From Desulfobacteraceae bacterium (GTDB lineage Bacteria; Desulfobacterota; Desulfobacteria; Desulfobacterales; Desulfosalsimonadaceae): a DNA stretch of 64,000 nt. Positions 17,620 to 25,300 of this stretch are shown one piece after another. The stretch spans positions 1 through 64,000 of the forward strand of contig JAABSH010000012.1 in the NCBI GenBank assembly GCA_011390465.1. Direction: 5' to 3'. The translations under genes and the position numbers were made by a program. The notes under the pieces are model-generated. The model had not been told where the DNA came from. It was given only the letters and a program-made list of their open reading frames with translations, and did no database searches. How positions within the stretch are numbered: position 1 is the first letter of the stretch; each line of letters starts with the position of its first letter.

Positions 17620-19062
17620 TCAGCCTTTTGTTACACAGGTTTCAAGGGCATCGACGATTTCCGTCAGTTCATCGTCCTGAACCGTCCGAAGGTCCAGTAA
17701 AAACAGGTCGTTTTCAATGCGTCCGATCACGGGCGGCGTGTTGTTCCGCATGGCGATTTCAATGGCTGCGGCACTCATGCCGGCAATGCTCACGGCCACA
17801 CATTTTGTGGGCAGTTCAAACAGGGGAAGCGACCCGCCCCCGGCTTTGGACGCGGCATCTTTCAGGCAGACACTGATTTTTTCGCTGCCGCCGGTTTCAA
17901 TGCGGGTTTTCAGGGTTATGGCTTTTTTTTCAATGGTTTCCACCGGATCCGTGAGCATGCGCAGAGTGGGAATGGCGGAGATGGCGGTTTTTTCATCCCG
18001 GTACAGTCTGAGAGTGCTTTCAAGGGCTGCCAGCGTCAGTTTGTCAATGCGCAGGGCCCGGGTCAGGGGATTTTTTCGAATTTTTTCAATAATGGGCCGG
18101 GAACCGACAATGATGCCGGCCTGGGGTCCCCCAAGGAGTTTGTCCCCGCTGAACGTGACAATATCGGCCCCGGTACTGACGGATTCCCGGACCGTGGGTT
18201 CCCGCTGCAGCCCGTATTTTGAAAAATCAACAAACGTGCCGCTGCCCAGATCTTCCATGACCGGCAGCCCGTGGGCGCTGCCCAGATTCACCAGTTCGGT
18301 CAGGGAAATGCTGGCGGTAAATCCCACAATACTGTAGTTGCTGGTGTGGACTTTCAGGAGCAGGCCGGTGTGCTCGCAAATGGCCTGCTGGTAGTCCGGC
18401 AAATGGGTGCGGTTGGTGGTGCCCACTTCTTTTAAAATGGCACCGCTTTTTTCCATTACATCCGGAATCCGAAAGGCGCCCCCGATTTCCACCAGCTCGC
18501 CCCGGGAAACAATCACTTCCCGCCCTCTGGCCACGGTGTCCAGGCTGAGCAGCACGGCCCCGGCATTGTTGTTCACCACCATGGCCGCTTCCGCGCCGGT
18601 GAGTTCACAGAGAATGTCTTCCACGGCCGTGTACCGGAGGCCCCGCCGGCCCGTGGCCAGGTTGTATTCCAGGTTGGAATACCGGCCCGAGATGTCCGTC
18701 ATGTGGGCCAATGCCGCTTTGGCCAGCAGGGACCGGCCGAGATTGGTGTGAACGACTACGCCGGTGGCGTTGATGGCACGCGTCAGGTTCAGGGCCATGG
18801 CGGATTTAAGGATGTTTTTGACCTCGCGGAGAACCGCATTGTCAGAAATATCTGTTTCAGAGACCATCGGCCGGCCGTTGATAATGGTTTTTCGAAGACG
18901 GTCCAGACAGTTGCGAACGCTGTCCGTCAAAAGCCTGCGGGGGACATCAGATAGTTCCGTGGTTTTTCCAGCCAGTTCCAGAATGTGGTCCACTGCAGGG
19001 AGTTTTTTTAATAATGCCTGCTGTTCCGGTGTGATGCCGGGCCGGGGAGTGGGGTGCGTCAT
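17620..19062 (-). CDS. selA: L-seryl-tRNA(Sec) selenium transferase
   Basis: PLP-dependent enzyme converting Ser-tRNA(Sec) to Sec-tRNA(Sec) with selenophosphate. Hallmarks are LLKKLPAVDHIL, INATGVVVHTNLGRSLL, the GRRGLRY loop, VVNNNAGAVLL and the PLP-lysine motif SGDKLLGGPQAGIIVG (about residue 305). Length 480 is typical. Its presence means this organism inserts selenocysteine at UGA, which matters for the candidate selenoprotein at 58.7-61.3 kb. selB, selC and selD are not in the window; I looked for a tRNA-Sec in the flanking gap and did not recognise one. Confidence 0.97.
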   Translation of the reverse strand: MTHPTPRPGITPEQQALLKKLPAVDHILELAGKTTELSDVPRRLLTDSVRNCLDRLRKTIINGRPMVSETDISDNAVLREVKNILKSAMALNLTRAINATGVVVHTNLGRSLLAKAALAHMTDISGRYSNLEYNLATGRRGLRYTAVEDILCELTGAEAAMVVNNNAGAVLLSLDTVARGREVIVSRGELVEIGGAFRIPDVMEKSGAILKEVGTTNRTHLPDYQQAICEHTGLLLKVHTSNYSIVGFTASISLTELVNLGSAHGLPVMEDLGSGTFVDFSKYGLQREPTVRESVSTGADIVTFSGDKLLGGPQAGIIVGSRPIIEKIRKNPLTRALRIDKLTLAALESTLRLYRDEKTAISAIPTLRMLTDPVETIEKKAITLKTRIETGGSEKISVCLKDAASKAGGGSLPLFELPTKCVAVSIAGMSAAAIEIAMRNNTPPVIGRIENDLFLLDLRTVQDDELTEIVDALETCVTKG

Positions 19063-19321
19063 ATTGTATTCTTTTTTTTCAGGAAAATCCCATGTGTCTG
19101 CACAGGTTCAGATCATTTTGTTTTTATTAACTATTTGTCTACTTTTGCCTTCATAGCATTTAAAACCCGCAGTTTTCAACAGTTTTTTAGAAAACTCAGG
19201 GATTTATACCGTGGAAAGCGGCGAAAAAAAAGAAGGCCCTCCTATGATGCAAAGATTTTTTTCAGGCCCCGTGGCTTTCAGAAAAAACTTTATACAGCAA
19301 CGGATCTGAGGTATAAAAAAC

Positions 19322-19430
19322 GTAAGCGTTCACAGGGCACCGCATCTGCTTTGTTCCCGGGCACTTGAAGTACGACGGGTACGTCTTCGTGCCCGGCGCC
19401 TCGCATCTGCAGCACCCTGCAAACGCTTAC
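19322..19430. repeat. Long imperfect palindromic element (about 109 bp)
   Basis: Outer arms GTAAGCGTT (19322-19330) and AACGCTTAC (19422-19430) are exact inverse complements. Inside them, AGGGCACCGCATCTGC pairs imperfectly with GCATCTGCAGCACCCT. A further CCGGGCAC / GTGCCCGG pair encloses GAAGTACG...TCTTC. The whole could fold into one long hairpin. It looks like a dispersed extragenic palindrome rather than a gene; I believe similar elements recur in Desulfobacterales genomes but cannot check here. Confidence 0.75.
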
Positions 19431-19510
19431 AGACCAATAGGTTAAAAAAATTTGAAAATTTTGACTCCGTAAGCGGGTATAAAAAATGGGTCTGATGGAT
19501 GGTATTTTAG

Positions 19511-19557
19511 TCGCTATCAAAATCAAAATCGGGATCGGGATTGGGATCGAAATCGTT
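19511..19557. repeat. Degenerate hexamer tandem (RATCRR family), copy 1
   Basis: Run of units such as AAATCA, AAATCG, GGATCG, GGATTG, GGATCG, AAATCG immediately upstream of pyrF. The same unit family appears, partly on the other strand, at 28899-28954 and 36985-37017. Non-coding. Confidence 0.75.
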
Positions 19558-19612
19558 CCCAATTCCCACGGTGACGGCTGGACATACGTCAACTGAAAAA
19601 GCAGGAGCAGCA

Positions 19613-20338
19613 ATGAAGACGCCCAAAGATTATATTGTTTTTCCCCTGGATGTGGCCACGGCAACGGAAGCGGCCCGGTATATTGATCTGCTTTCAGACA
19701 AGGTGGGCATGTTTAAAGTGGGGCTGGAACTTTTTATAAATACCGGACCTGAAATTGTCCGGATGATTCAGTTGGCAGGACCAGCGGAAATATTTCTGGA
19801 TCTTAAATTTCATGATATTCCGGCCACTGTGGAGCGGGCCACTGCCCAGGCCGCGGAACTGGGCGTGCGGTTTCTTACGGTGCATTGCGGTGAGACGCCG
19901 CGTATGCTGGCGGCGGCCGTGGCCGGCGGCGGGGACAGGGTCGGGATTCTCGGGGTTACGGTGCTGACCAGCGTTTCTCCGGAAGAGATTGCCGCCGCCG
20001 GATTTAAAGATGCGTTTACTTCCGATATGACCGTGCTGGTCAAAAAACGGGCCCGGATGGCAAAAGCTGCCGGGTGTGCCGGGGTGGTGTGTTCAGGCCG
20101 GGAAGTGAAAATGATCAAAGAAAATTTCGGCAAAAATTTTTACGCGGTGACCCCGGGCATCCGGCCGGCATGGCAGGCGGCAGATGATGACCAGCGCCGG
20201 ATTGTAACGCCTGCAGATGCCATTAAAAACGGATCAGACTATCTGGTCATCGGCCGGCCCATTCGGGATGCGGAGGACCCCCGGGCTGCGGCAAAAAGAA
20301 TTGCCGATGAAATCGACGGGGCACTGAATCAATCTTAG
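19613..20338 (+). CDS. pyrF: Orotidine 5'-phosphate decarboxylase
   Basis: Catalyses the last step of UMP synthesis, OMP to UMP. This is the 241-residue group 1 family. FPLDVATATEA carries the first catalytic region, and EIFLDLKFHDIPATVERA carries the D-K-x-x-D active site. GITPG-like YAVTPGIRPAW and YLVIGRPIRDAEDP form the phosphate-binding end. I start at ATG 19613, seven bases after GCAGGAG. The track's 19541 start translates through the upstream repeat and is not credible. It is a single gene followed by a strong terminator. Confidence 0.96.
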   Translation: MKTPKDYIVFPLDVATATEAARYIDLLSDKVGMFKVGLELFINTGPEIVRMIQLAGPAEIFLDLKFHDIPATVERATAQAAELGVRFLTVHCGETPRMLAAAVAGGGDRVGILGVTVLTSVSPEEIAAAGFKDAFTSDMTVLVKKRARMAKAAGCAGVVCSGREVKMIKENFGKNFYAVTPGIRPAWQAADDDQRRIVTPADAIKNGSDYLVIGRPIRDAEDPRAAAKRIADEIDGALNQS

Positions 20339-20353
20339 AATAAGTGGAAAAGG

Positions 20354-20393
20354 AAAAAACGCCGGCAGGACAATTCCCTGACCGGCGTTTTTT
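20354..20393 (+). terminator. Intrinsic terminator after pyrF
   Basis: AAAAAACGCCGG (20354-20365) and CCGGCGTTTTTT (20382-20393) form a perfect 12-bp stem ending in a U-run, 15 bases after the pyrF stop. The A-run on the other side means it could also terminate minus-strand transcription coming from lysC. Confidence 0.9.
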
Positions 20394-20424
20394 CATCACT
20401 TTTTTAGGGTCGCAACGCTGCCAG

Positions 20425-20480
20425 CCTTCCACCTTCCACCTTCCAGCTTTCAGCTTTCAGCTTTCAGCTTTCAGCTTCTA
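20425..20480. repeat. Heptamer tandem repeat, eight units
   Basis: Three CCTTCCA units followed by four GCTTTCA units and one GCTTCTA, in perfect seven-base register, between the pyrF terminator and the minus-strand genes. Seven is not a multiple of three and no ORF spans it convincingly, so it is non-coding. Such heptamers can vary in copy number by slippage. Confidence 0.85.
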
Positions 20481-20482
20481 CC

Positions 20483-20581
20483 TCACCCCGCCACCAGCCG
20501 ATACACGGTGAGTGCGATAATCCCCGCGCCGATGACCAGCGCCAGTAAAACCTGATCCGGGCTGAACTGTTTTAAAGGCAT
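20483..20581 (-). CDS. Possible 32-residue single-span membrane peptide
   Basis: Below the ORF-track cutoff. It reads MPLKQFSPDQVLLALVIGAG followed by IIALTVYRLVAG and a TGA: one hydrophobic helix with a short polar start. It begins 15 bases after the lysC stop on the same strand. There is no good ribosome site (only AGAG), so expression would depend on lysC. I do not recognise a family; it may be chance. Confidence 0.35.
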   Translation of the reverse strand: MPLKQFSPDQVLLALVIGAGIIALTVYRLVAG

Positions 20582-20596
20582 AAAACGCGCTCTATG

Positions 20597-21814
20597 TTAT
20601 TCCGCATCCAGTCCAAAGGCCGTGTGCAGGCTCTGCACGGCCAGTTCCGCGTATTTTTCTTCAATTACGCAGGAAATCCGGATTTCAGAGGTGCTGATCA
20701 TGAGAATATTGATGTTTTCCGCGGCCAGGGTGGTGAACATTTTGGCGGCAACCCCATAGTGGCTGCGCATGCCCACGCCGGTGACGGAAATTTTGGCGAT
20801 ATTTTCATCCCCCATCACTTCTTCGGCATTGATCTCTTTTGCCGTCTTTTTGGAGATTTCCAAGGCTTCTTTGTAATCCGCCTTGCCCACGGTAAAGGTA
20901 AGATCCGTCATATGGCCGGAACGGGTGTTCTGAATAATCATGTCCACAATAATACCGGCCCCGGACACCGGCGACAGAATGCGGGAGGCAATGCCCGGCG
21001 TGTCCGGGATTTTTTTCAGGGTGATGCGGGCTTCATTTTTATTGTGGGTGACTCCGGAAACCACCACTTTTTCCATATTGGCGTCTTCATTAACCACCAT
21101 TGTTCCTTCCTCCTCATTAAAAGACGATCGCACATGGATCGGGACATTGTATTTCATGGCAAATTCAACAGACCGTATCTGCAAAACCTTGGCGCCAAGA
21201 CTGGCCATTTCAAGCATTTCTTCATAGGAGATCCGGTCCAGCTTGCGGGCTTTGGTGCAGACATTGGGGTCCGCGGTATAGACGCCGTTCACATCCGTGT
21301 AGATTTCGCATTGATCCGCGCCAATGCCGGCTGCCACGGCCACGGCCGAGGTATCGGACCCGCCCCGGCCAAGGGTGGTGATGTCGCCCGCGGCATCGCA
21401 TCCCTGAAATCCGGCCACAATCACAATATGATTGTCCGCCAGCAGTTCTTTGAGCCGGGTGGCTTTGATACTGAGTATCCGGGCGGCGCAGGACTGGCTG
21501 TCCGTGAGAATCTCCGCCTGATATCCCAGCAGGGATTTGGCGTTGTATCCCATGGATTTCAGGGTCATGGCCATGAGCGCCACCGTGGTCTGCTCGCCGG
21601 TGGCAAGGAGCACGTCCATTTCCCGCTTGTCCGGAAAATCCGTGATCTGATGGGCGGATTCAATCAGGGAATCCGTGACCCCGCTCATGGCGGAGAGAAT
21701 AACCACCACCTGATTGCCCTGATCATGGGTGCGGGCGACCCGGGCCGCCACATTCCGGATTCGGTCGATATCCCCCACAGATGTGCCGCCGTATTTTTGT
21801 ACGATAAGTGCCAT
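20597..21814 (-). CDS. lysC: Aspartate kinase
   Basis: First enzyme of the aspartate-family pathway (Lys, Thr, Met, diaminopimelate). The N-terminal amino-acid-kinase domain has [22 protein letters not shown] and [15 protein letters not shown]. From about residue 260 come paired ACT domains ([17 protein letters not shown] and [16 protein letters not shown]), the sites of feedback control. 405 residues is the usual size of the monofunctional, lysine/threonine-controlled class. GAGG lies eight bases before the ATG. It follows tsaE after 56 bases in a long minus-strand operon. Confidence 0.97.
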   Translation of the reverse strand: MALIVQKYGGTSVGDIDRIRNVAARVARTHDQGNQVVVILSAMSGVTDSLIESAHQITDFPDKREMDVLLATGEQTTVALMAMTLKSMGYNAKSLLGYQAEILTDSQSCAARILSIKATRLKELLADNHIVIVAGFQGCDAAGDITTLGRGGSDTSAVAVAAGIGADQCEIYTDVNGVYTADPNVCTKARKLDRISYEEMLEMASLGAKVLQIRSVEFAMKYNVPIHVRSSFNEEEGTMVVNEDANMEKVVVSGVTHNKNEARITLKKIPDTPGIASRILSPVSGAGIIVDMIIQNTRSGHMTDLTFTVGKADYKEALEISKKTAKEINAEEVMGDENIAKISVTGVGMRSHYGVAAKMFTTLAAENINILMISTSEIRISCVIEEKYAELAVQSLHTAFGLDAE

Positions 21815-21870
21815 GTTTACCTCGTTAGGGTGCGCCTGGGCGCGTCAAAAGTTTTTTTCCAGGGTCTTTA

Positions 21871-22377
21871 TTAAACAGGATTTTTATCAGAAAGGACCTT
21901 TACCAGATTTGTATTTTCTCGTCCATATAAAAATAGCGTAATTTTCCGGATGGAATCGTCAACCACGCGGATGGAGACCCCCATGTCCGGAACCGGGGCA
22001 TCCGGCCCCATGCGCTCAGCCCATTCCACCACCAGCACGCCGTGATCAATATCAAGGTCGTCAAATCCCATATCCTCCAGTTCCAGGGCACTGGATATCC
22101 GGTACAGATCCGCGTGAAAAAGTTTCAGGCGGCCGGGGTATTCATTGACCAGGGCATAGGTGGGGCTGGTGATATAATAATCTGCCGGTACGTCCAGCCC
22201 CCTTGCGAGCCCCTGAACAAAAACGGTTTTTCCCGCGCCCAGGTCACCGGAAAGAAAGATAAGGGTTTTTTGGTCAATTTTTCGGCCCACGGATTCTCCG
22301 AACCGCCGGGTTTCTTCCGCGCCATGGGTGGTGATGTTAATGACAGCTGATGCCCGCGGGATCGGATCACGGCTCAT
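21871..22377 (-). CDS. tsaE: tRNA threonylcarbamoyladenosine biosynthesis ATPase TsaE
   Basis: P-loop ATPase that works with TsaB and TsaD in the t6A modification of ANN-decoding tRNAs. Walker A is GDLGAGKTVF. The family strings ITSPTYALVNEYPG and LFHADLYRI follow, and the C-terminal half has VLVVEWAERM. 168 residues. Its ATG overlaps the nnr stop by four bases (ATGA), the classic NnrD/E-TsaE pairing seen in many bacteria. Confidence 0.95.
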   Translation of the reverse strand: MSRDPIPRASAVINITTHGAEETRRFGESVGRKIDQKTLIFLSGDLGAGKTVFVQGLARGLDVPADYYITSPTYALVNEYPGRLKLFHADLYRISSALELEDMGFDDLDIDHGVLVVEWAERMGPDAPVPDMGVSIRVVDDSIRKITLFLYGRENTNLVKVLSDKNPV

Positions 22378-23990
22378 AAAAGTTCCGTTTGTACCGGTTC
22401 AAAAACATGCGGGGACGCGAATCCGTTCTGCCCGGTCAGGACGCGAACAGCCTGGGGAATGGCGGTTGCGACCTCCGATGCAATGTATCCGTAAGGACCT
22501 TTTGATTCAGCCGCCTGGTCCGCGGCCCGGCCGTGGACATAAACTGCCAGGCGGGCCGCAACTGCCGGCGGATATCCCTGGGCCAGATAACCGGCCACCA
22601 TGCCGGTGAGCACATCCCCCATGCCGCCGGAGGCCATGCCCGGATTTCCCGTGGGGTTGACGAATGTGTGGCCGTCCGGGCCGGCAATCAGGGTGCGGGC
22701 GCCTTTAAGGACAACAAAGACATCATGATCCGCGGCAAACTGCTTGGCCGCATCCAGACGGTTTTCCTGGATCGCGTTTGGGGTGCAGGCCAGCAGCCGG
22801 GCCATTTCACCGGGATGGGGGGTTAAGATGATGTCTGCTTTTTTTTGGTTTAAAATTGCCGGATTATCCGCTAGGCAGTTTATTCCGTCCGCGTCAATGA
22901 CCATGGGCACCGGGCAATGTTGAACCAGAAGCCGGACCAGGGCTTTTGTCGGCGCATCCGTGCCCATTCCCGGACCCAGGGCCAGACATTTTTTGCCTTG
23001 CGCAAGTTCCAGAATGGGTTGAGCAGCAGCCTCCGTGTGGGCTGCGGCGCTGGTTTCCGGCAGCACACAGGTCATGACCTCCGGCACCATGGGTTCCAGC
23101 ATCGGGTTCAATGTCCGCGGGATGCCCAGCGTTACCAGTCCGGCGCCGGACCGCAGGGCCGCCATGCTGGTCAGGGCAGCGGCCCCGGTTTTGCCGGGAG
23201 ATCCGGCAATCACCAGCACATGACCGGTGGCGCCTTTGTGCAGATCCACGGGCCGGGGCCGGATAAGGGTTTTGATTATTTTTTCGGTTGTCAGATGATG
23301 CCGGGGCGGGACGTTTTTCACAATATGGGGCGGGATGCCGATGTCCACCACATGCAGGCGTCCGGTGTATTCCGCGCCGGGCAGCATTAGATGGCCGATT
23401 TTGGGAAACGCAAAGGTAGCGGTGGCCGCGGCCCGGATGCAGGTGCCCCAGGGCATGCCGGTATCCGCATTCAGGCCGGAAGGGATGTCCACGGAAAAAA
23501 CCGGCCGGCCCGTATTCCGGCTCAGTTCATTGATAAAGTCAATGATGGTCCGGAAAACCCCCCGGACATCCGAATTAAGGCCGGTGCCGAGGATGGCGTC
23601 CACAAAAAAAGGATGATGGGCCATTTCGGTTTTTACGTTCTGGAACTGGTTGTCATCTGTGATCTCCCGGATTTTCAACTCACAGGCCTCCAGAAGCCTG
23701 AAATTTTTCAGCGCATTTCCCGTAAGCCGGTCTTTGGCCGACAAAAGGTAAACCGTTACCGGAATACCGGCGTTTGCCAGGTACCGGGCAATGACAAATC
23801 CGTCGCCGCCGTTGTTGCCCCGGCCCGCTATTACCGCTCCCCGGCCGGATGAGAGCTCCGGAAAGGTTCGCATGAGAATCCGGGCAGCTCCCCGGCCCGC
23901 GTTTTCCATCAATACCCTGCCGGGCAGACCAAAGGATTCAATGGTCTGCCGGTCCATTTCCCGCATTTCTTCGGCCGTGACTAAATGCAT
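22374..23990 (-). CDS. nnr: Bifunctional NAD(P)HX epimerase / ADP-dependent NAD(P)HX dehydratase
   Basis: Repairs hydrated NADH and NADPH. The N-terminal YjeF_N domain (~1-215) interconverts R and S epimers (MHLVTAEEMREMDR, GRGNNGGDGFVIARYL, VDIPSGLNADTG). The C-terminal ribokinase-like domain (~225-520) dehydrates the S form using ADP (KGATGHVLVIAGSPGKTGAA, LGPGMGTD, LTPHPGEMARLL, and the nucleotide site SGGMGDVLTGMVAG). 538 residues is normal for the fused enzyme. Confidence 0.96.
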   Translation of the reverse strand: MHLVTAEEMREMDRQTIESFGLPGRVLMENAGRGAARILMRTFPELSSGRGAVIAGRGNNGGDGFVIARYLANAGIPVTVYLLSAKDRLTGNALKNFRLLEACELKIREITDDNQFQNVKTEMAHHPFFVDAILGTGLNSDVRGVFRTIIDFINELSRNTGRPVFSVDIPSGLNADTGMPWGTCIRAAATATFAFPKIGHLMLPGAEYTGRLHVVDIGIPPHIVKNVPPRHHLTTEKIIKTLIRPRPVDLHKGATGHVLVIAGSPGKTGAAALTSMAALRSGAGLVTLGIPRTLNPMLEPMVPEVMTCVLPETSAAAHTEAAAQPILELAQGKKCLALGPGMGTDAPTKALVRLLVQHCPVPMVIDADGINCLADNPAILNQKKADIILTPHPGEMARLLACTPNAIQENRLDAAKQFAADHDVFVVLKGARTLIAGPDGHTFVNPTGNPGMASGGMGDVLTGMVAGYLAQGYPPAVAARLAVYVHGRAADQAAESKGPYGYIASEVATAIPQAVRVLTGQNGFASPHVFEPVQTELL

Positions 23991-24020
23991 ATTTTATTTT
24001 ATCCCCAAAAAAGAATTTAT

Positions 24021-24055
24021 TTAACCACAGAGAACTCAGAGATCTCTGTGGTTAA
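24021..24055. repeat. ACCACAGAGA inverted repeat, copy 1
   Basis: TTAACCACAGAGA (24021-24033) and TCTCTGTGGTTAA (24043-24055) are a perfect 13-bp inverted repeat around ACTCAGAGA. Related inverted repeats lie at 38231-38287 and 51581-51644. It sits between pdxJ and nnr on the minus strand. A short T-run follows on the + side, so weak terminator activity is possible. Confidence 0.8.
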
Positions 24056-24082
24056 TTTTTGTTACAAATTCAACGAACTGAA

Positions 24083-24128
24083 TTTCCTTATTCGACGTTG
24101 GATGTTCAACGTTCGATGTCCAACGTTC
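24083..24128. repeat. TTCGA/TTCAA-type degenerate repeat, copy 1
   Basis: Contains CGACGTTGGATGTTCAACG and CGATGTCCAACGTTC, which form the inverted pair ACGTTGGA / TCCAACGT with related TTCAACGTTCGA in between. It is similar in unit composition to the tract at 49291-49391. It lies immediately downstream of pdxJ. Confidence 0.6.
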
Positions 24129-24135
24129 AGGCCGT

Positions 24136-24855
24136 CTATAACGCGTTAACTAAATTTAACATGTCCTTCACTGCCTGCTGCATTCCCACCAGGGCGGCCC
24201 GGGCAATGATGCTGTGGCCGATGGAGAATTCATCAATTTCGTTTAATCCGCGAAACCATTTAATGGTGTTGTAGCACAGGCCGTGGCCCGCGTTGACCCC
24301 CAGGTTGAGCCGTGCCGCTGTTTTGGCGGCCTCTATGATGGCGGCAAAGGCCGTGTCTTTTTCCGCCGGCGTACGGGCGTCGCAAAAGGCGCCGGTATGA
24401 ATTTCAATCATGTCCGCATCAATGTCCCGGGCTTTTTGGATTTGATCAGTGGCCGGGTCAATGAACAGGCTGACCTTGATTTTGTGCCGGTGAAGCGTGG
24501 CAATGGCCTTTGCCACGGTGTCTGCGTGGGTGATAACATCAAGGCCGCCTTCAGTGGTGAGCTCTTCTCGTTTTTCCGGCACCAGGGTGACCAGTTCCGG
24601 TTTTACATCCGCGGCAATGGTGAGCATTTTATCGGTGGCCGCCATTTCCAGAATCAGTTTGGATAAAACGGTTTTGCGCAGCAGGTAAACGTCCCGGTCC
24701 TGAATATGCCGCCGGTCTTCCCGAAGATGCACCACAATGCCGTCCGCGCCGGCCAGTTCCGCCAGCACCGCGGCCGCCACCGGGTCCGGATAATTGACAC
24801 CCCGGGCCTGCCGCAGCGTCGCGATATGATCTACATTTACTGCCAGTCCTGCCAT
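24136..24855 (-). CDS. pdxJ: Pyridoxine 5'-phosphate synthase
   Basis: Condenses 1-deoxyxylulose-5-phosphate with 3-amino-2-oxopropyl phosphate in the DXP-dependent vitamin B6 pathway. Near-invariant motifs are NVDHIATLRQARG at the start, IVVHLREDRRHIQDRDV, TEGGLDV, EIHTGAFCDA and NAGHGLCYNT. I start at ATG 24855 (MAGLAVNVDHIA) behind AAAGGAATAG. The track's 29-residue extension upstream overlaps ybeY. 239 residues, normal length. pdxA is not in the window. Confidence 0.97.
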   Translation of the reverse strand: MAGLAVNVDHIATLRQARGVNYPDPVAAAVLAELAGADGIVVHLREDRRHIQDRDVYLLRKTVLSKLILEMAATDKMLTIAADVKPELVTLVPEKREELTTEGGLDVITHADTVAKAIATLHRHKIKVSLFIDPATDQIQKARDIDADMIEIHTGAFCDARTPAEKDTAFAAIIEAAKTAARLNLGVNAGHGLCYNTIKWFRGLNEIDEFSIGHSIIARAALVGMQQAVKDMLNLVNAL

Positions 24856-24859
24856 GGTT

Positions 24860-25300
24860 CTATTCCTTTGATATGATGTTGAATAATGCTTCGGTTTTGC
24901 GGTCCATTTCCGCTTCATCCGCCTTGCTTCGCTCATGGTCATATCCGAAAAGATGCAGAATACCGTGAATCAGAAGAAAGTCAAGGCGCCGGGTGAAGCT
25001 GATATTGAGCACATCGGCTTCCCGGGCCGCGGTTTCCGCGGAAATAACCACATCGCCGAGCAGTTCCGGGGTGAGATCGGCAAATTCCCCTTCTTTCATG
25101 GAAAAGGCCAGCACATTGGTGGGGCCGTTCCGGTGCCGGTACTGCTCGTTGAGCTGTGCGATTTGCCCATCATCCATGATGACAATGGACAGTTCGGCAT
25201 CAGGACTGCCCAAGGCGTTTAAGAGTGCTTGGGCCGTCGTCTGCATCCGGGTCAGGGAGATCCGGTGCCGGTTCTGGAGGTTGTCGATCAGTATGCCCAT
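24860..25300 (-). CDS. ybeY: Endoribonuclease YbeY
   Basis: Zinc-dependent endoribonuclease in 16S rRNA 3'-end maturation and late 70S quality control. The metal site is HGILHLFGYDHE, and RHRNGPTNVLAF matches the conserved PTDVLSF region. I start at ATG 25300 (MGILIDNLQNRH) because AAAGGAA stands just before it; the track uses a Met six residues earlier. Either way the first ~100 bases lie inside the 3' end of the pgpH-like gene in another frame, an unusually long overlap. The ybeY-pgpH-phoH neighbourhood is classical. Confidence 0.94.
   Translation of the reverse strand: MGILIDNLQNRHRISLTRMQTTAQALLNALGSPDAELSIVIMDDGQIAQLNEQYRHRNGPTNVLAFSMKEGEFADLTPELLGDVVISAETAAREADVLNISFTRRLDFLLIHGILHLFGYDHERSKADEAEMDRKTEALFNIISKE

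Larger units (their letters stand above)
19063..19612. other. 550-base gap without a gene, repeat-rich
   Basis: No ORF here looks coding. It holds the long imperfect palindrome at 19322-19430 and a RATCRR tandem tract at 19511-19557 just before pyrF. The string GTATAAAAAA occurs on both sides of the palindrome (around 19311 and 19480), each next to a GTAAGCG, suggesting related repeat pieces. No tRNA or riboswitch was recognised. Confidence 0.6.

Noticed and set aside
19063-19612. Possible tRNA-Sec gene or riboswitch beside selA
   Set aside because: No cloverleaf with a T-loop GTTCGA and UCA anticodon was found; the structure there is a long palindrome.
20425-20480. CRISPR-like repeat
   Set aside because: Units are seven bases with no spacers, so it is a simple tandem repeat; no cas genes are in the window.
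20594-21874. 426-residue + strand ORF opposite lysC
   Set aside because: His/Gly/Phe-rich antisense shadow with no family features; lysC on the other strand is unambiguous.
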